From the NCBI GenBank assembly GCA_021234155.1, contig JAJEKV010000041.1, forward strand, positions 612,835 to 676,834: DNA of 64,000 nt, written 5' to 3'. Origin of the DNA: Isoetes taiwanensis. Lineage: Eukaryota > Streptophyta > Lycopodiopsida > Isoetales > Isoetaceae. Positions 47,200 to 58,488 of the stretch are shown in pieces. Under the pieces are notes generated by a model, which was not told the origin of the DNA, did no database searches, and was given only the letters and a program-made list of their open reading frames with translations. How positions within the stretch are numbered: position 1 is the first letter of the stretch; every line of letters begins with the position of its first letter. The translations under genes were made by a program, and so were the position numbers.

Positions 47200-47295
47200 G
47201 CCCGCCCTCAGTGGTTGGCAGGGGGGGTTTGGGGGAGTTCAACCCTGTGGGTCGGGAGGTTCGATTCTCGCTATTGTGGGAAATCTTTTAAGATG
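47200..47295 (+). mobile_element. tRNA-derived SINE-like sequence
   Basis: A pol III-type A box (cctcagtggttggcag, about 47206-47220) and a B box (GGTTCGATTC, 47258-47267) lie about 40 bp apart, followed by 'tctcgctattgtggg'. The arrangement resembles the head of plant tRNA-derived SINEs. The sequence does not fold into a full tRNA with a paired acceptor stem as far as I can see, so it is not called a tRNA gene. The 3' end of the element is not defined. Confidence 0.5.
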
Positions 47296-47450
47296 AGGTT
47301 CAAATAGATTGAAAAGCTAGAATGGGGTACTAAAGACCCTAGAATGCATGGCAGGGGACTAGCATGTACTAAGAACTTTTCAATGCATTTTTGCAAAATT
47401 CTTGGACGAAAACACATCAACCCAGATGGGTTCGCGCCAATGAGACATCT

Positions 47451-48000
47451 GTCCTCAACGCATGAGCCTTTGACGCGGACCCTTCCGATTTGGCTGATTT
47501 CTGCCAAAACTTAAAATTTTTAAGGTTTATAAGATCCTAAAATGCCTTCCGTCCTCAACGCATGAGCCTTTAGCGCGGACCCTTCCGATTTGGCTGATTT
47601 CTGCCAAAACTTAAAATTTTTAAGGTTTATAAGATCCTAAAATGCCTATTTGAGTGGATTCTAATCTAGCTAGCAACTTTTCTTGAGCAAATTGGACGTC
47701 TAGAAGGGCCAAATTGGCTAAATCGGAAGGGTTCGCGCGAAATGGGGTTCCGTCGCGAGCGGAAAGCGCTCTGGCGCGGACCCTTCCGGTTTCGCAGATT
47801 TTGGAGCTAACTTAACATTTTTAGGGTTTAGAAGATGCTAATATGGATAATTTGATCAATTCTAACCTAGCTAGCAACTTTTCTTGAGCAAATTGGACAT
47901 CTAGGAGGGCCAAATTGGCCAAATCAGAAGGGTTCATTGAAATGGGGTTCCGTCATGAAGGAAAAGCTTCTGGCCTTGGACCCTTCGGTTCGCCCAGTTT
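47451..48000. repeat. degenerate tandem repeats containing 'gcggacccttccgattt'
   Basis: Two nearly identical 100-bp copies start at 47451 and 47551. Two longer, more diverged copies follow, with 'gcggacccttccggttt' near 47773 and 'ttggacccttcggtt' near 47962, about 190 bp apart, each with 'ctagctagcaacttttcttgagcaaattggac'. The array lies just beyond the end of the H3-like ORF. Confidence 0.75.
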
Positions 48001-48208
48001 GATCGAGAAAAATTAATTTATTTGGCTGGGACTATGATATTTGATCTATTACAAGCTTGATACAAAATTTTTTACTATGATCTGACTTACTTAACTATAT
48101 TTTTACATCATAATACAATCAATTTACAGGGGGAAGAAATTATATATTTGTAAAAGAGAAGTTAAGTACATTTGAAAAACAACTATACAATTACAAAATT
48201 TTGAGGGC

Positions 48209-49344
48209 TCAAGGTCCCTCCTTGTGGATTCTCCGTGCCAAGTGGATGTCCTTGGGCATCACCGTGACCCTCTTGGCGTGGATGGCGCACAAATTGCCCT
48301 CCTCAACGAGCTGCGTGAGCTCTGCCTCTGCTGCTACCTGCACGACTCGTGTGGTCAAGGGGGTTACCCTATAATCAGTCACGAAATCCTACATTATCTC
48401 GCGGAGGAGGCGTTCGAAAGGCGCCTTCCTTATCAGGAGATTAGTACACTGTTGGAAGTGTCTAATCTCCTGAAACACCCGCGCGTGCCGAGAGTTAGAC
48501 CCATGATGGACCTTCTTCAGCTTCTCCGGCCGTGGAGGAGGCGGCTTCGGCTGGCTCTTCGGCCGACCACCCTTGACGTACTTCTCTACGTTTTGCTTGC
48601 AATACCAATCATTGTACCTCGTCCAGCGGCGAAGGTACTCCTGGTATGCCTTCATGCGGCGCTTGAAATCACGGTCCTGTTGGAGCGTGAACGCGCGCTC
48701 GCCCACCTTCTGCTTCTTCACTACCTTAGGTGGCTTGGGCCACTTAGGGTAGGGTGGCCGTCGTTGGGGTCTGAAGACTCCCCAACGTCTTGCTGTTCTT
48801 CCTCCTCTTCGTCCTCCTCTTCCTCATCTCCGCCTCCCTCCTCCTCGTCTTCGTCAGCTACCTGGCGTGGGCGAGGTTCTTCGATCGTGATGGTCCCGCG
48901 AGGCCTATCGTTCCTCCTCTTGGTCCTCTGCTCCTTCTCCCTAATCTCCCTCTCCCTCTTCTTTCTCGCCGCCATTTCCTCTGGCCATTCCACCACCTTC
49001 TGCTTGCCCTTCTTCTTGCTTGAAGAGGGGCCTGCCTGTTGGGTCTGGGTCTGGGTCTGGTGCTGCTGATCTTGGTCATCCTCCTGCTCTTCTTCTCGGC
49101 CGGAGAGGTCACGGACTTGGACTGTCTCGTCGGTCTGCTGGGTCTCGACCGACGAAGAGCTGTTGCTGTTGGGGCTGCCCTCCTCTGAAGGATGGAAGGT
49201 GTCGTCCGTCGAAGACGACGCCTCCTCCTCTGCTCCTGGCCGAAGGTGTGGTGGCACCTGCTTGCCGTGGCCGCCCGCTGCTGCTGCCATCAAAGGGCTG
49301 ATTCTGACTCCAACCTTCCTCATAGTTTGCTTGGTTCGAGCCAT
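48209..49344 (-). CDS. Histone H3-like ORF with a very long inserted tail, in LTR-element context; interrupted
   Basis: The frame starts [14 protein letters not shown]. Residues 1-9 match the H3 tail (ARTKQTARK) except Met for Ala7; Lys4 and Lys9 are kept. Some 200 residues rich in S, Q, E and K follow, with acidic and basic blocks, then a frameshift (about 48725-48800), a K/P-rich stretch, and an H3 fold: [29 protein letters not shown], then [20 protein letters not shown] and RRIHKEGP before TGA. A TAG at 48389-48391 replaces the conserved Gln after REIM. Loop 1 has canonical H3 length, not the longer CENH3 form. The ORF lies about 590 bp downstream of a tRNA primer-binding site and LTR in the same orientation, where gag would be. 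It could also be an H3 variant beside a broken element. As read it is interrupted, so it is a pseudogene or contains assembly errors. Confidence 0.75.
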
Positions 49345-49933
49345 ATTTGACGATCTGAGAAATGGATGACGTAAGGTTGACTAAGAGAGGTAAGGTGGCA
49401 GGTAAGGTTTGAGGGGAAATGAGGTGGCAAAAGATATTTAAAAAGGAAGATGCTCTAAGAAATATTCCCCTACCATTAATAGGCCTACTAATTAGCCCCC
49501 CTTATTAATTGCTCCAATATAACTTAATTATTAATATATGCTTAATTATTAATATGTATACTTAATTATTAGGTTATATACTTAATTTCATATTATACTT
49601 AGAATTTCAAATTTTCCTAATAGTTTGGAGTGCTAATTATGAATTTGCACCATTTTTTCACTCGGGTCTCAGATTGGCATGATTCTTCGACCCGTATTAG
49701 GTGAAATTTAATGAAGATGCATAATTTTTACTTCAAATTTACTAGAAGGTGAATTTGACTCATTCTCTTCCTCGTCTAACACTTAACCTATTTTCGGACC
49801 CACTACCTAGGAGAAAAAAAATTTCCCCATTCTCGAGGTTCCATGGTGGAAATTTTTCATTTCACACCCTATTAGGCCTGTTAGACTACTTTCATGGGTA
49901 TGGTCAGTGCTAGTTCCTGGTCAACCAAGAACA
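49345..49933 (-). other. leader between primer-binding site and H3-like ORF
   Basis: About 590 bp of AT-rich DNA without coding signal. In length and position it fits the 5' leader of a Ty3 element. Confidence 0.45.
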
Positions 49934-49947
49934 TGGCTCTGATACCA
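49934..49947 (-). promoter_or_regulatory. initiator tRNA-Met primer-binding site
   Basis: The minus strand reads TGGTATCAGAGCCA one base after the CA end of the LTR. This is the classic plant retrotransposon site complementary to the 3' end of tRNA-iMet. It shows that the adjoining LTR is a 5' LTR of a minus-strand element. Confidence 0.92.
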
Positions 49948-49948
49948 T

Positions 49949-51574
49949 TGTGACGCTCCCTGCTAAATATACGGCACCCGGCCGTGCACTCAGCAGGAAA
50001 TCCCCCATCCGGTCCTTCAACCGTACGGGCCCTCCGTCTATCCCGCACTCTGAGATGATCGTAGTGCGGGAAGGGGACACGAAGGCGTCTTGCGTGCCCT
50101 TCCCCTATGGGCTCCTATCACAGCGGAAGCATAAACAACATCAGAACTAGCAATAACAATACAACATACTACCTCGAAGGGTAGTCCATCACATATCCAC
50201 AAGTGCAAGGGTGATAATCATAAACTATAAAACATGAGAGCTCCTACCCATGGCTCTGACTCATAAGGAGGATGACTGACTGGCTAGGCCTCAAGATAGA
50301 GCAGACCGAGTTATAACAATGGCGAGGGCTGGCATAAGACAATGGCTAGGGTTGACTACTCCATCCGCCCCTCCTGTGCATACTTTGCAGAGTGAGCTAG
50401 ATCGGACTCTGGCATGACTCTAGCCTTCCGGATATGCAATCCCATGGCATCATCCATCAGGACTACTCCAGGTTGCATCTCCCTGGTCCGATGAGGCAGG
50501 AAGGGTTGCATCTCCCCTTCCTGGGGTCTAGAGGTTCCACGGGCGGCTAGAGAATCGTGGCGACACACGATTCGTACCCGACTTAACCCCCCAAAAGCCA
50601 AGCCAACACTTGCAACTCTTGAGAGGCAGGGCGACACCATTGCCCCAGGAGGTGTCAGACCCATGCCCGGCCCACACGAAGTGACCGGCCATAAGCCTAG
50701 CCCACTATGGGATCCCCCGTAGCCCCCACTCGGCAGGGATCTTCCCTCCGCATTGCCTCTAGCCCCGTTATGTAGTGCTGAATCATATCATAGTCCCCAT
50801 AGCTCGGTGGGTTCCTATGCACGGGCTGCATCTAATAGGAACTAAGGGATCTAATCTAGGAGCATACTACATATGGCTCTAGGTCTCTACCCCCCTTCCC
50901 AATACAAGAGGAGCACCAACATCACATAACATCATATCATGAGAATAATCATAAGAACATCTTAACCTAATCATCTATATCTAACTTACAGTTAGGGTTC
51001 CTTGATTAGGGTTCAAGATGATGAATGAGGGTTCTAGGATGGCTCTAGCTTAGATACAAGATGCTAACTCATCTGGAATGCTTTCCAGATGAACTACTAT
51101 GATCACTACCCTACATACCTGCTCCAGAAGCACTCCCTCCGAACCCTGGCGTCTCCATGGTCTTCGAATTGGATGAAGCTACGCTTGCTCCAAGGTCGAA
51201 TCTACTCTCAGGGGGCTGCTGCACCAATCTATGCCACAGCAAACGATACTCGAAACGAGGTTTCGAGTGCGTAGATGAGTCTCTGGGTGCTAGGGCCGGG
51301 AAAGAGGCCTAGGGTTAGGGTTTAGGCTAATATAAGCTAGGGTCCACATAGGATGCCACGTGGCACCACTAGGATGGGGCCGTGTGGCAGTTGCCCAATA
51401 GGATAAGGCCATGTGGAAATAGGCCTTATCCTAAGGTTATCTAAGTTAAACAATTAACTTAGATGTGCACCCCTTGCCACTTTCTAAGGTATACAAGGCT
51501 CCATAGGTAGACTTGTATGGTGACTGGTCCAGGAATATACATATTTATAGCGTATATCCCCTTGGAACGTCACA
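49949..51574 (-). mobile_element. Ty3/gypsy LTR (5' LTR of a minus-strand element)
   Basis: It begins TGTGACGCTCC and ends GGAACGTCACA, 1626 bp, the same family as 19224-20865. The two copies share long blocks such as 'cggaaatcccccatccggtcc'-like and 'cagttagggt' segments with scattered changes and small indels. The primer-binding site next to it marks it as the 5' LTR. No matching 3' LTR is found to the left within the window, so the element is incomplete or rearranged. Confidence 0.9.
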
Positions 51575-51839
51575 CCCAAAAACATGAACAATGCAACAGT
51601 AGGATGGAATAGATATGCACATGCCCTATAATTCCTGTCCTGAAGAAGAGGCAGAGGTCTTTCCTGCGGTCCCCTTTGATGTGGGGTATTGCTTGGGCAA
51701 TTTCCATGCACCACTTCCGACTTTTGTCGGGAGTTACTATGCGCATCGGTTCAACATTTGGCCCTCGAAAGAGGTCAAGTGCTGCATGAAGATGATTAAA
51801 AAGGTCAATGAACATTTTAAAACAAAATAGCCTCCAAGG

Positions 51840-52185
51840 AACGCGAGCGCGATCCTTTAGATGATTATATGCTACCTTTTATACATGAACCCCTCAGAGA
51901 AATCGCGACCGCGATTACTAAAGACACTTAAAACCTCTATTGTACGAAGAGATATGCAAGTAAATAATTTAAAAACATGCTGGCAAGGACGCGATCGCGA
52001 TCCTTGGAAGCAATGCAAACAAAAAAGTTTGTGCGTTATGCTCTGAAGGTTCGCGGCGGCGATCCTTCATATAAGAATAGACTAGTTGTTAATATTAAAC
52101 CGCTCTTACGATTTCTGAGAGGACTATAAGCCTTAAAGTGATAGGCATAGAGATCGACAGCATCGCGATCGCGATCGCGATCCTG
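51840..52185. repeat. dispersed CGCGATCGCGATC-type palindromic motifs
   Basis: Within 350 bp the motif or a close form occurs near 51846, 51902, 51989, 52052 and 52162 (the last is atcgcgatcgcgatcgcgat). Similar sites occur near 42947 (gatcgcgatggcgatc) and 45066 (ggatcgcggtcgcgat), the latter inside an intron of the second ParB/methyltransferase gene. The surrounding DNA is AT-rich, so these GC palindromes stand out. Confidence 0.6.
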
Positions 52186-54940
52186 TGGAGCTCTTTTGAA
52201 TGAAATTCTAAGATGCAAATGGTGTCAATTGACTAGTGCTTAAAAAAAGTGCGGAAATTATCTTCTCTGAGGGCAGCTGATCGAGACATGAAGGCGCTGG
52301 ATTTTTTACGAAGGCGCTAAATTTTCCGAAGGCGCAAGGAAACTCTAATGAAGAAAATCGCGAATTGGGCTTAAGTAGGCTGGAGACGCCCGCCATAAAT
52401 GGCCCGCCATAAATGCTCGGTCATAATTGTACGTTATAAGTGCACATGTCAGACTCGCTCGTGCGCAATTAATTTCGCCAGCGGCCATAGATGCGCCTGA
52501 CATAAATGGCCTTGACATAATTGTACTTGGCGTAAAATTGTGCGTGAGAAATGCCCTGCGGCATTAAGTAGGCGTGGAAAAGATAGTACCCGTCAAACAT
52601 AAAATTCCCGTCAGACAGAGATTGCCTACGACTGTCGGAATGTGCCTCGTACTAAATGTACGATGATTGCGACAGGGGGAGTCCTTGTAATTATGGCGCT
52701 AATAAGAGGACATTGATTTAAATTTTGAAGTCAAATTTGCCCGCCCATGCAACACTGTATGGATCAACTCATTCCAAACAATTTCACAGGGAATTACTAG
52801 CTCAGGCGCTCGGGAGATTTCTACAGAGGCGCAAGGGAGGCGGCTGCTGGCGCTCAGCAAAATTTAGCATCTGTTCAACATATAAGTGGTCAGTGAAGGC
52901 AAGAACCAATGTCTACTCTAGGATTTGATATGGATATACAAAGTTACTGTCCGAAATCTGTTTCTCGAATGGTTGCCACAGGGAAGCCCGAACATAAATT
53001 AAGAAAGGGGAACCTATCGAAAGGACGACTGCGACATCAAGATTAGACACAAGAATTGCCAAGAGGGCTATGCAACAGCCAATGGGCATCATGGTACTTA
53101 TAAAATTGATGACATTAGGGGAGGAACATCTCCTAGTCAAGGATACTCTCCAAGTGCCATATTGTCTCGAGGAACGACCCCACATCGATGACTAATGTCA
53201 CAGCTATGCCACCAACAAGTAGATGACTTCATCAACTTATGATATCAAGAGTTCTGAAGGATGAGATTGAGCATACCTCCTAGGAAGGGCAACTATAGCA
53301 GATATAGAGGCCATAGTAGTATCAGATTCAGACTTCAAGCAAAGATGCTTCGGCTAAGGAGGTATTACAAGCCAGCAAGGGTGGGCTCCTCAGGAATAGG
53401 AATACGGCAAAACTGCAACAAACTTCTTCGTCATCAGCCCCGATACTTCAGAGCAGCTGCATCAACCTCGACAGCACCATCTCAAGATCACGGCAATCTT
53501 CTACCTTAGAGATTGGAGGTCAAACACCATCAAGAAGAGGCATCATGAGGGACCAAATACCAGCATTATTAATTGATCAGTCAAGATTAGTCCCTGCACA
53601 TGGATGCAAATAAACTTCTCTCAGAAAAAGAAGTTGCACAGTTAGAAGTGGTAAAGCACTCGACATTGTCTTCAGCCTTATAACAGCAGCATGTGGCCGC
53701 CAAGATGAAGAATCAAATCGACAAGGTCAACACAACAATATCAATTTAGGAGTTAGAAGAATCATCCTCGAATCTAATAACATTCAAGGCAGATGAGTCA
53801 AACACGAAAGATTCTACGCAGTGGTGAAAATTACCTTCAAGCCTTTGGGATGCAACACCGAGCCTTATGTCGCCACTACATCAGCAAGTCCACTAAGAGG
53901 GATAATGTTAATGAAGGTAGTCAGCATCAACATTAAGGACGAGCAGAGTCAGAATATGTTCAATGAAAGAAAGCAGGGCACTTGAATGATCATACAGCAA
54001 CTCCAAGGAGACCAGATTCTTTTCAAAAAATTATGAATCATCGCCTTGCTACTCCAACGACTAATGGCTACACCAGCTCTAAACAAGTTAGAGGACCTAT
54101 CAGATAGTTGAGTTTCTTAGAATTATGGGTGATAACATCCATGATGGGATTGGGACGAAATTTCGAGTAGATTTTTTTATTTCTTTTAGAAGGGATGTAC
54201 CCAAGAATGGAGCAAAGCTTCAAGGATTAGGAAGAAAATGTATGGAGTACAATAATTGTATACATTGCTGGCAGATATCCAATATATTGGAATCTCTTCG
54301 TGAGCTTGATCACCTCGCTAAGAAGGATTCAATAATAGGATAATCGTCGACCATGTATATGACGAGTACTCCACAGCAGAAGGAATAATCCGATCAAATG
54401 AAGAGAAGCAATCTAATAAGTCCGGCCAACTTCTTAGATGGCTTCAACTCAAAGGTGAGACTATTCCAAGAGGGCAATAATTAAGAAAAGGGAGATCCTA
54501 GAGTATAGATTAGATATAAAACAAGAATCCTATATTATAATGTTGTGTAATGAACCACGCCCTAGATCCAATGGCTGAGGTTTAATCACTTGATCCTATG
54601 GCTAAGATTTGACAATCTCTAGATCTGATGGTCGAACAACACATTTTTAGGTCTATTCCTTCTAACTCCGGCAGAGCAAAAGACCAAGGCGTTCTGATGG
54701 CAGAAGACGCGAGCCTGGCTCCTGAGAACTCTGCTGCAACAAGAGGCTGCTGAGGTAGAGCATCGGTTGAGAAACTGCTGCTGAGGTAGAGCATCGGTTG
54801 AGAAACTACGAGGTAGAATACTGGAATAGGAAAAAAAATGAAAGGGTGCGAAATTATTTTTGCCCGTGGCTTTCCGGTTCTAGCTCTCCCCGTCACTACT
54901 AGGGGAAAGCTTGGAAAGAAAGATAGCGACCCCAATATTT
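52186..54940. other. decayed sequence, no gene recognised
   Basis: Several short open stretches in the plus direction (for example around 53010-53190 and 53261-53509) look like remnants of a coding sequence rich in S, T, Q and R, but stops are frequent and no motif is recognisable. A 34-bp tandem duplication ('gctgctgaggtagagcatcggttgagaaact') lies near 54733-54805. Confidence 0.3.
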
Positions 54941-54943
54941 CAT

Positions 54944-55455
54944 CTCTGTTGTTCAAATAAAATAACGGGGTTCTCGCTCCTTATTGCAGCTTTCATCAGT
55001 CCCTTGGAGCATGCAACCATCTGCAATCCAGGAACAGACTGGAAATATGACTCTAGTCGTTGAGAATGTTCTGCCCTAAGCTGCTGCCTGCCGACACCGC
55101 CAGGACCCCTAATGACGCAAGGAATTTTGAACTGTCCACCTGAAGTATAGTGAAGCATGCCACAGTTATTTGAAATCTGGTTGAATGCTAACAACAGGAA
55201 ACCCATGTTCATGCCCTCAATGACTGGGCGCAAGCCTGTCATGGCAGCACCAATGGCCATGCCAGTAAACGAAATTCTCACAAATAGGGGTATTAAACAG
55301 TCTCAGATCCCCAAACTCCTCTGCAAAACCTTTAGTGACTTTGTATGAGCCACCATAATGGCCAACGTCCTCTCTAATGACAACTACTTTGGGATCCCTT
55401 CCCATCTCCTCTTCCAAACCTTCTCGGAGGGCCTCAAAAAGCAGCACTTCATGCC
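54944..55455 (-). pseudogene. Plastid pyruvate dehydrogenase E1-beta gene fragment
   Basis: The minus strand starts at an acceptor-like 'ccacag' (about 55455), reads [30 protein letters not shown]-like [16 protein letters not shown] and TPICEN, shifts frame near 55270 and continues with [40 protein letters not shown] and [15 protein letters not shown]. This is the transketolase-like beta subunit of chloroplast pyruvate dehydrogenase, which makes acetyl-CoA for fatty acid synthesis. A short block after MVACS is missing and the sequence stops at an exon-like end, so only the middle of the gene is present. The one-base shift and deletion mark it as a pseudogene fragment, perhaps captured by a transposon. 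Confidence 0.88.
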
Positions 55456-56577
55456 TGTGGCATTACATTAAAAAGCAACAAGTAATGCAACAATTATGTT
55501 TTTGTGAAATAATTATAAAAGGGAAGTGGAATTGGTTACTGTTAAAGGGCAGCAGAATTGGGCAGCATAAAATTCCATGGAATTGGGTAGTTGTATTGGG
55601 GGGGCGGATCTAGATTAACTTGCAGGGTGTTTTTGACTGCTGCATTCATCTACAATGCTACGTTTTTCTGTGTTCTTGCTCTTTTCGAAGGTTGTAGCTT
55701 CTTATAAAAAGGTAAATTGCGTTTGAAAAGGTAAATTGCATTTGATTAGTTTGTGGAAACGTTTCTTCATCAATTCATTCATCAGATCTTCAATGACAGA
55801 CTGGCAGAAATTGTGACAAAAGGATGAGCATCAATTTCGGCCTGTTACCAAGGTTAGTAACATGAAATTGAATTATTGTCTGAGGTGAAATCCATGATTT
55901 CTAGAAATGGATTTGATAATGTGGCCTCCTTATGCCACAGATAAAAGGTCATGTATTTTGTTTCTGTGGCAGCTCAATGCTCCTTTGGTCTTTTGTTCAA
56001 TCACTCCATCTTTAGTCATAAGACATAGTCATATCTCTCCTATGGCATGCGTGAAATTGTAGTATAAGAAACTTCTGACTTTCTTTTTGTTACTTTTCTT
56101 GATTTAAAACTGACCTTTTTTGTGCAACAGGATCATTCAGGTGAATCATGTTAATATTTTTTGGACAGAGTGAAGGCCATCTTGAAGAAAAATTTGAGGA
56201 GGAGCTATGTCTTGCATTTACTATTCTGCAAGAAATACATAGTATTGTTGAATCATAGCAGAGTGGCTTGATGGGTTGCCTGCATTCCAGACGAGAATGC
56301 CTCTTTATGCCTAGCCAGCTTTAGTGCCCTGCAATAAAAAAAAAAACTATTTTAGAACTGAAGCTTCAGAAGCAAGTATATGGCATTTGGAATCGGCTTG
56401 CTCCTCGCTCTTCATTTCCCTTGCAATCATATGATATGTCCCAGTTTCAGATGCACATTTCAGATATTAAGAATTGTAAGTATGTCTTTGCTGCTGCTCT
56501 CCAAGCACGATGACAAGAAACATTCTCCAGGGAAGAATTATACATTGTCAAATTATAGAAAGTAGACTTCAATCAGA
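55456..56577. other. intergenic, no gene seen
   Basis: AT-rich sequence without recognised genes. It may include intron sequence of the PDH E1-beta fragment. Confidence 0.3.
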
Positions 56578-56605
56578 CTAGTTATGGTGCCCGGCGTTGC
56601 CGGGC
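56578..56605 (-). mobile_element. Helitron 3' terminus
   Basis: On the minus strand, the 17-base hairpin GCCCGGCAACGCCGGGC (7-bp perfect stem) is followed by ACCATAA and CTAG, and the next base is T. This is the textbook Helitron 3' end, a hairpin a few bases before CTRR with insertion before T. The element would extend to higher coordinates. I did not find its 5' TC end, and no Rep/helicase is seen, so it would be non-autonomous. Confidence 0.65.
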
Positions 56606-58159
56606 CTAGTAACAATTTGAAAGGTGGTTGTGGAAGCAACAATGGAGCCCAAAATTTGCATTCTTGCCATATGTATTTCATATACAAAAATTTGGGCATC
56701 TCCACTGCAACTATTCGCGTCGTCGAGCTTAGCAAGAATCTTCTATATTGAGGGGTGGGGTTGCAGAGCATAGATGTCCAATAATACCAATGATAAGAAG
56801 TTGTGCATGTCAAATGTGATGGTCTGGAAGTATGGTTTCATTGCAAGCAATGATGAGGTTGTCAGGCATAAGTATAGTTTCATTGCAAGGAATTATGAGC
56901 TTGTAGATGTAGATCCAATAGATATAGAAAAATTGCTCGTGCTGGGTGTGTTGAATTGCCCTATATGACAATCATTTGTGTTATCTTTTAACTTATACAT
57001 TTGCAGGCACCAATGATGGTCTATGTATTGAAATAGCAATGGCTATTCCTTTAAAAATTCTTAAGTTGTATAGTTGACAAAAGACATTGTATTTTTAGGA
57101 CATAAATTACCGACACATTCATTCATGCGGAATTACAACAAATAGGTCATCTCAATTTCTATTCCAGTGAAGAACACCATTTACTCTGCTAGTGGTGTAC
57201 ATAGTTGGATTATGTCGTAAATGTTTCACCTTGTGCTAATGATATTGCAACAATTTTTTTTTAAGATATTTACCACGGCTCCAAGTTTTGATATAAGTGA
57301 CGGGTAAGATTTGATTGCATATGGGTATGTAGTTACATAAAGTCCATAATTACATTAAAAAAAGGTTGTGACTTTTCCATTTTCTGGTGTGCATGTAGGA
57401 TTACACATTTGGCTCTATATGTATTTTACTTCTATTATTAATCAACTCTAAATCCTTGAAATCTTCGGACGCTAAAGAGGAATTTGTGTTGCCTTAAAGG
57501 AGTTGTATCTTAAAATCTAAGCCTTAGTACCAATAGTTTATCGGGAGCTATTCATTAAGTTGTGACTTGCTTGCCAAATCTGAAAGCTATCGAAAAATAT
57601 TGTGAGGGGTGGTTAAAGAACATGGGGATGCATCGTGAACAAATGCAACAAATGCGTGATAATCACAAAAAAATGCATCTGTTATGAATAAATGCATGTT
57701 GTAGGTCTATCTCCATCGCACCCTTTATACTGGTTCAGTATAGTCTTGAGGACATTAAAGAAGTTACAAAATATTATTCTTTGCGATGAAAGGAATAGCA
57801 TGTTCAGTATCTGCCTATTAACATTTTTAAACCTAATATTGCCATATATTTGATCCCAATCCATGCCTAAATTAAAGAATGTAGAAAGAGTTGGGAGGAT
57901 ACGTAGAACCAATATCCGCTTTCTTTCTCAAAGTCTCATGTAATATTGGATATAGAAGAATGATGAATAATTAGGATATTGAATGTTGGATATCTTGTTA
58001 TAGCCATAAACAATCATTATAATGCATTGTACTAATATTATTATATGAAAATCCTCAATGGATACAGTTGCACATTACATAATCAGCTATCAAAACCTTC
58101 TTCCATACCATGTGCACTGCACAAAAACAATACAACATTAGCACAAAAACAATACAACA
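56606..58159. other. non-coding interior of the putative Helitron
   Basis: AT-rich sequence with no recognised gene. A local duplication of 'aagtatggtttcattgcaagcaatgatgag' and a similar phrase is seen at 56827-56905. Confidence 0.3.
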
Positions 58160-58199
58160 TTAGAAATAATCATTTGTGCAGAGGCCGAATGTTTTACAA

Positions 58200-58488
58200 C
58201 CCAACATTTTAGTCTCATATATAGCAAAATTCGAGATTAGCATATGGTACCATTCCAATGCAGCTAGGCTTTGTATAATGCGCTCCAGCCCTCCTCTTTT
58301 ACAATAGTAGAGGTTGCATGGACCATGCGTCCATATTTCCCAAAAAATGCCGTTTGCACTGTCAAACGCTCTGTGACCATATGTAGTGAGTAAGTAGCAG
58401 GCTTGTTCAATAGTAACAATGAAGTTGCGGCCCATAAAAAATCAAGAAGAAACGTTAAGCTCCACATTTTCAAAACATGCTTTAACAC
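58200..58488 (-). pseudogene. Mitochondrial carrier fragment (ADNT1-like), copy 1
   Basis: The minus strand has a degenerate carrier signature (YSLHMVTERLTVQT for the usual YPxDxxRxRL), then HATSTIVKEEGWSALYK, and after a shift SNFAIYET. This fits the second repeat of plant adenine nucleotide transporter ADNT1-type carriers of the inner mitochondrial membrane. A changed signature motif, a frameshift and lack of the other repeats make it a fragment. It is in the same orientation as the putative Helitron, as captured pieces often are. Confidence 0.65.

Noticed and set aside
47200-47295. True tRNA gene
   Set aside because: A and B boxes are present but I cannot pair an acceptor stem or find a proper anticodon arm; SINE-like is a better description.
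48224-49069. Long plus-strand reading frame rich in Leu and Ser
   Set aside because: It is antisense to the H3-like ORF and arises from its repetitive Glu/Ser/Gln codons; the minus strand has clear H3 similarity.
48209-49344. CENH3 (centromeric H3) interpretation
   Set aside because: Loop 1 has the canonical H3 length and the C-terminus resembles ordinary H3 ([16 protein letters not shown]). CENH3 usually has a longer loop and an altered tail start.
52900-54500. Decayed viral or retroelement coding region
   Set aside because: Short open stretches suggest old coding sequence but no diagnostic motif could be found, so no family was assigned.
56589-56605. Hairpin as a transcription terminator
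   Set aside because: A rho-independent terminator is not meaningful in plant nuclear DNA; the minus-strand hairpin plus CTAG fits a Helitron end better.
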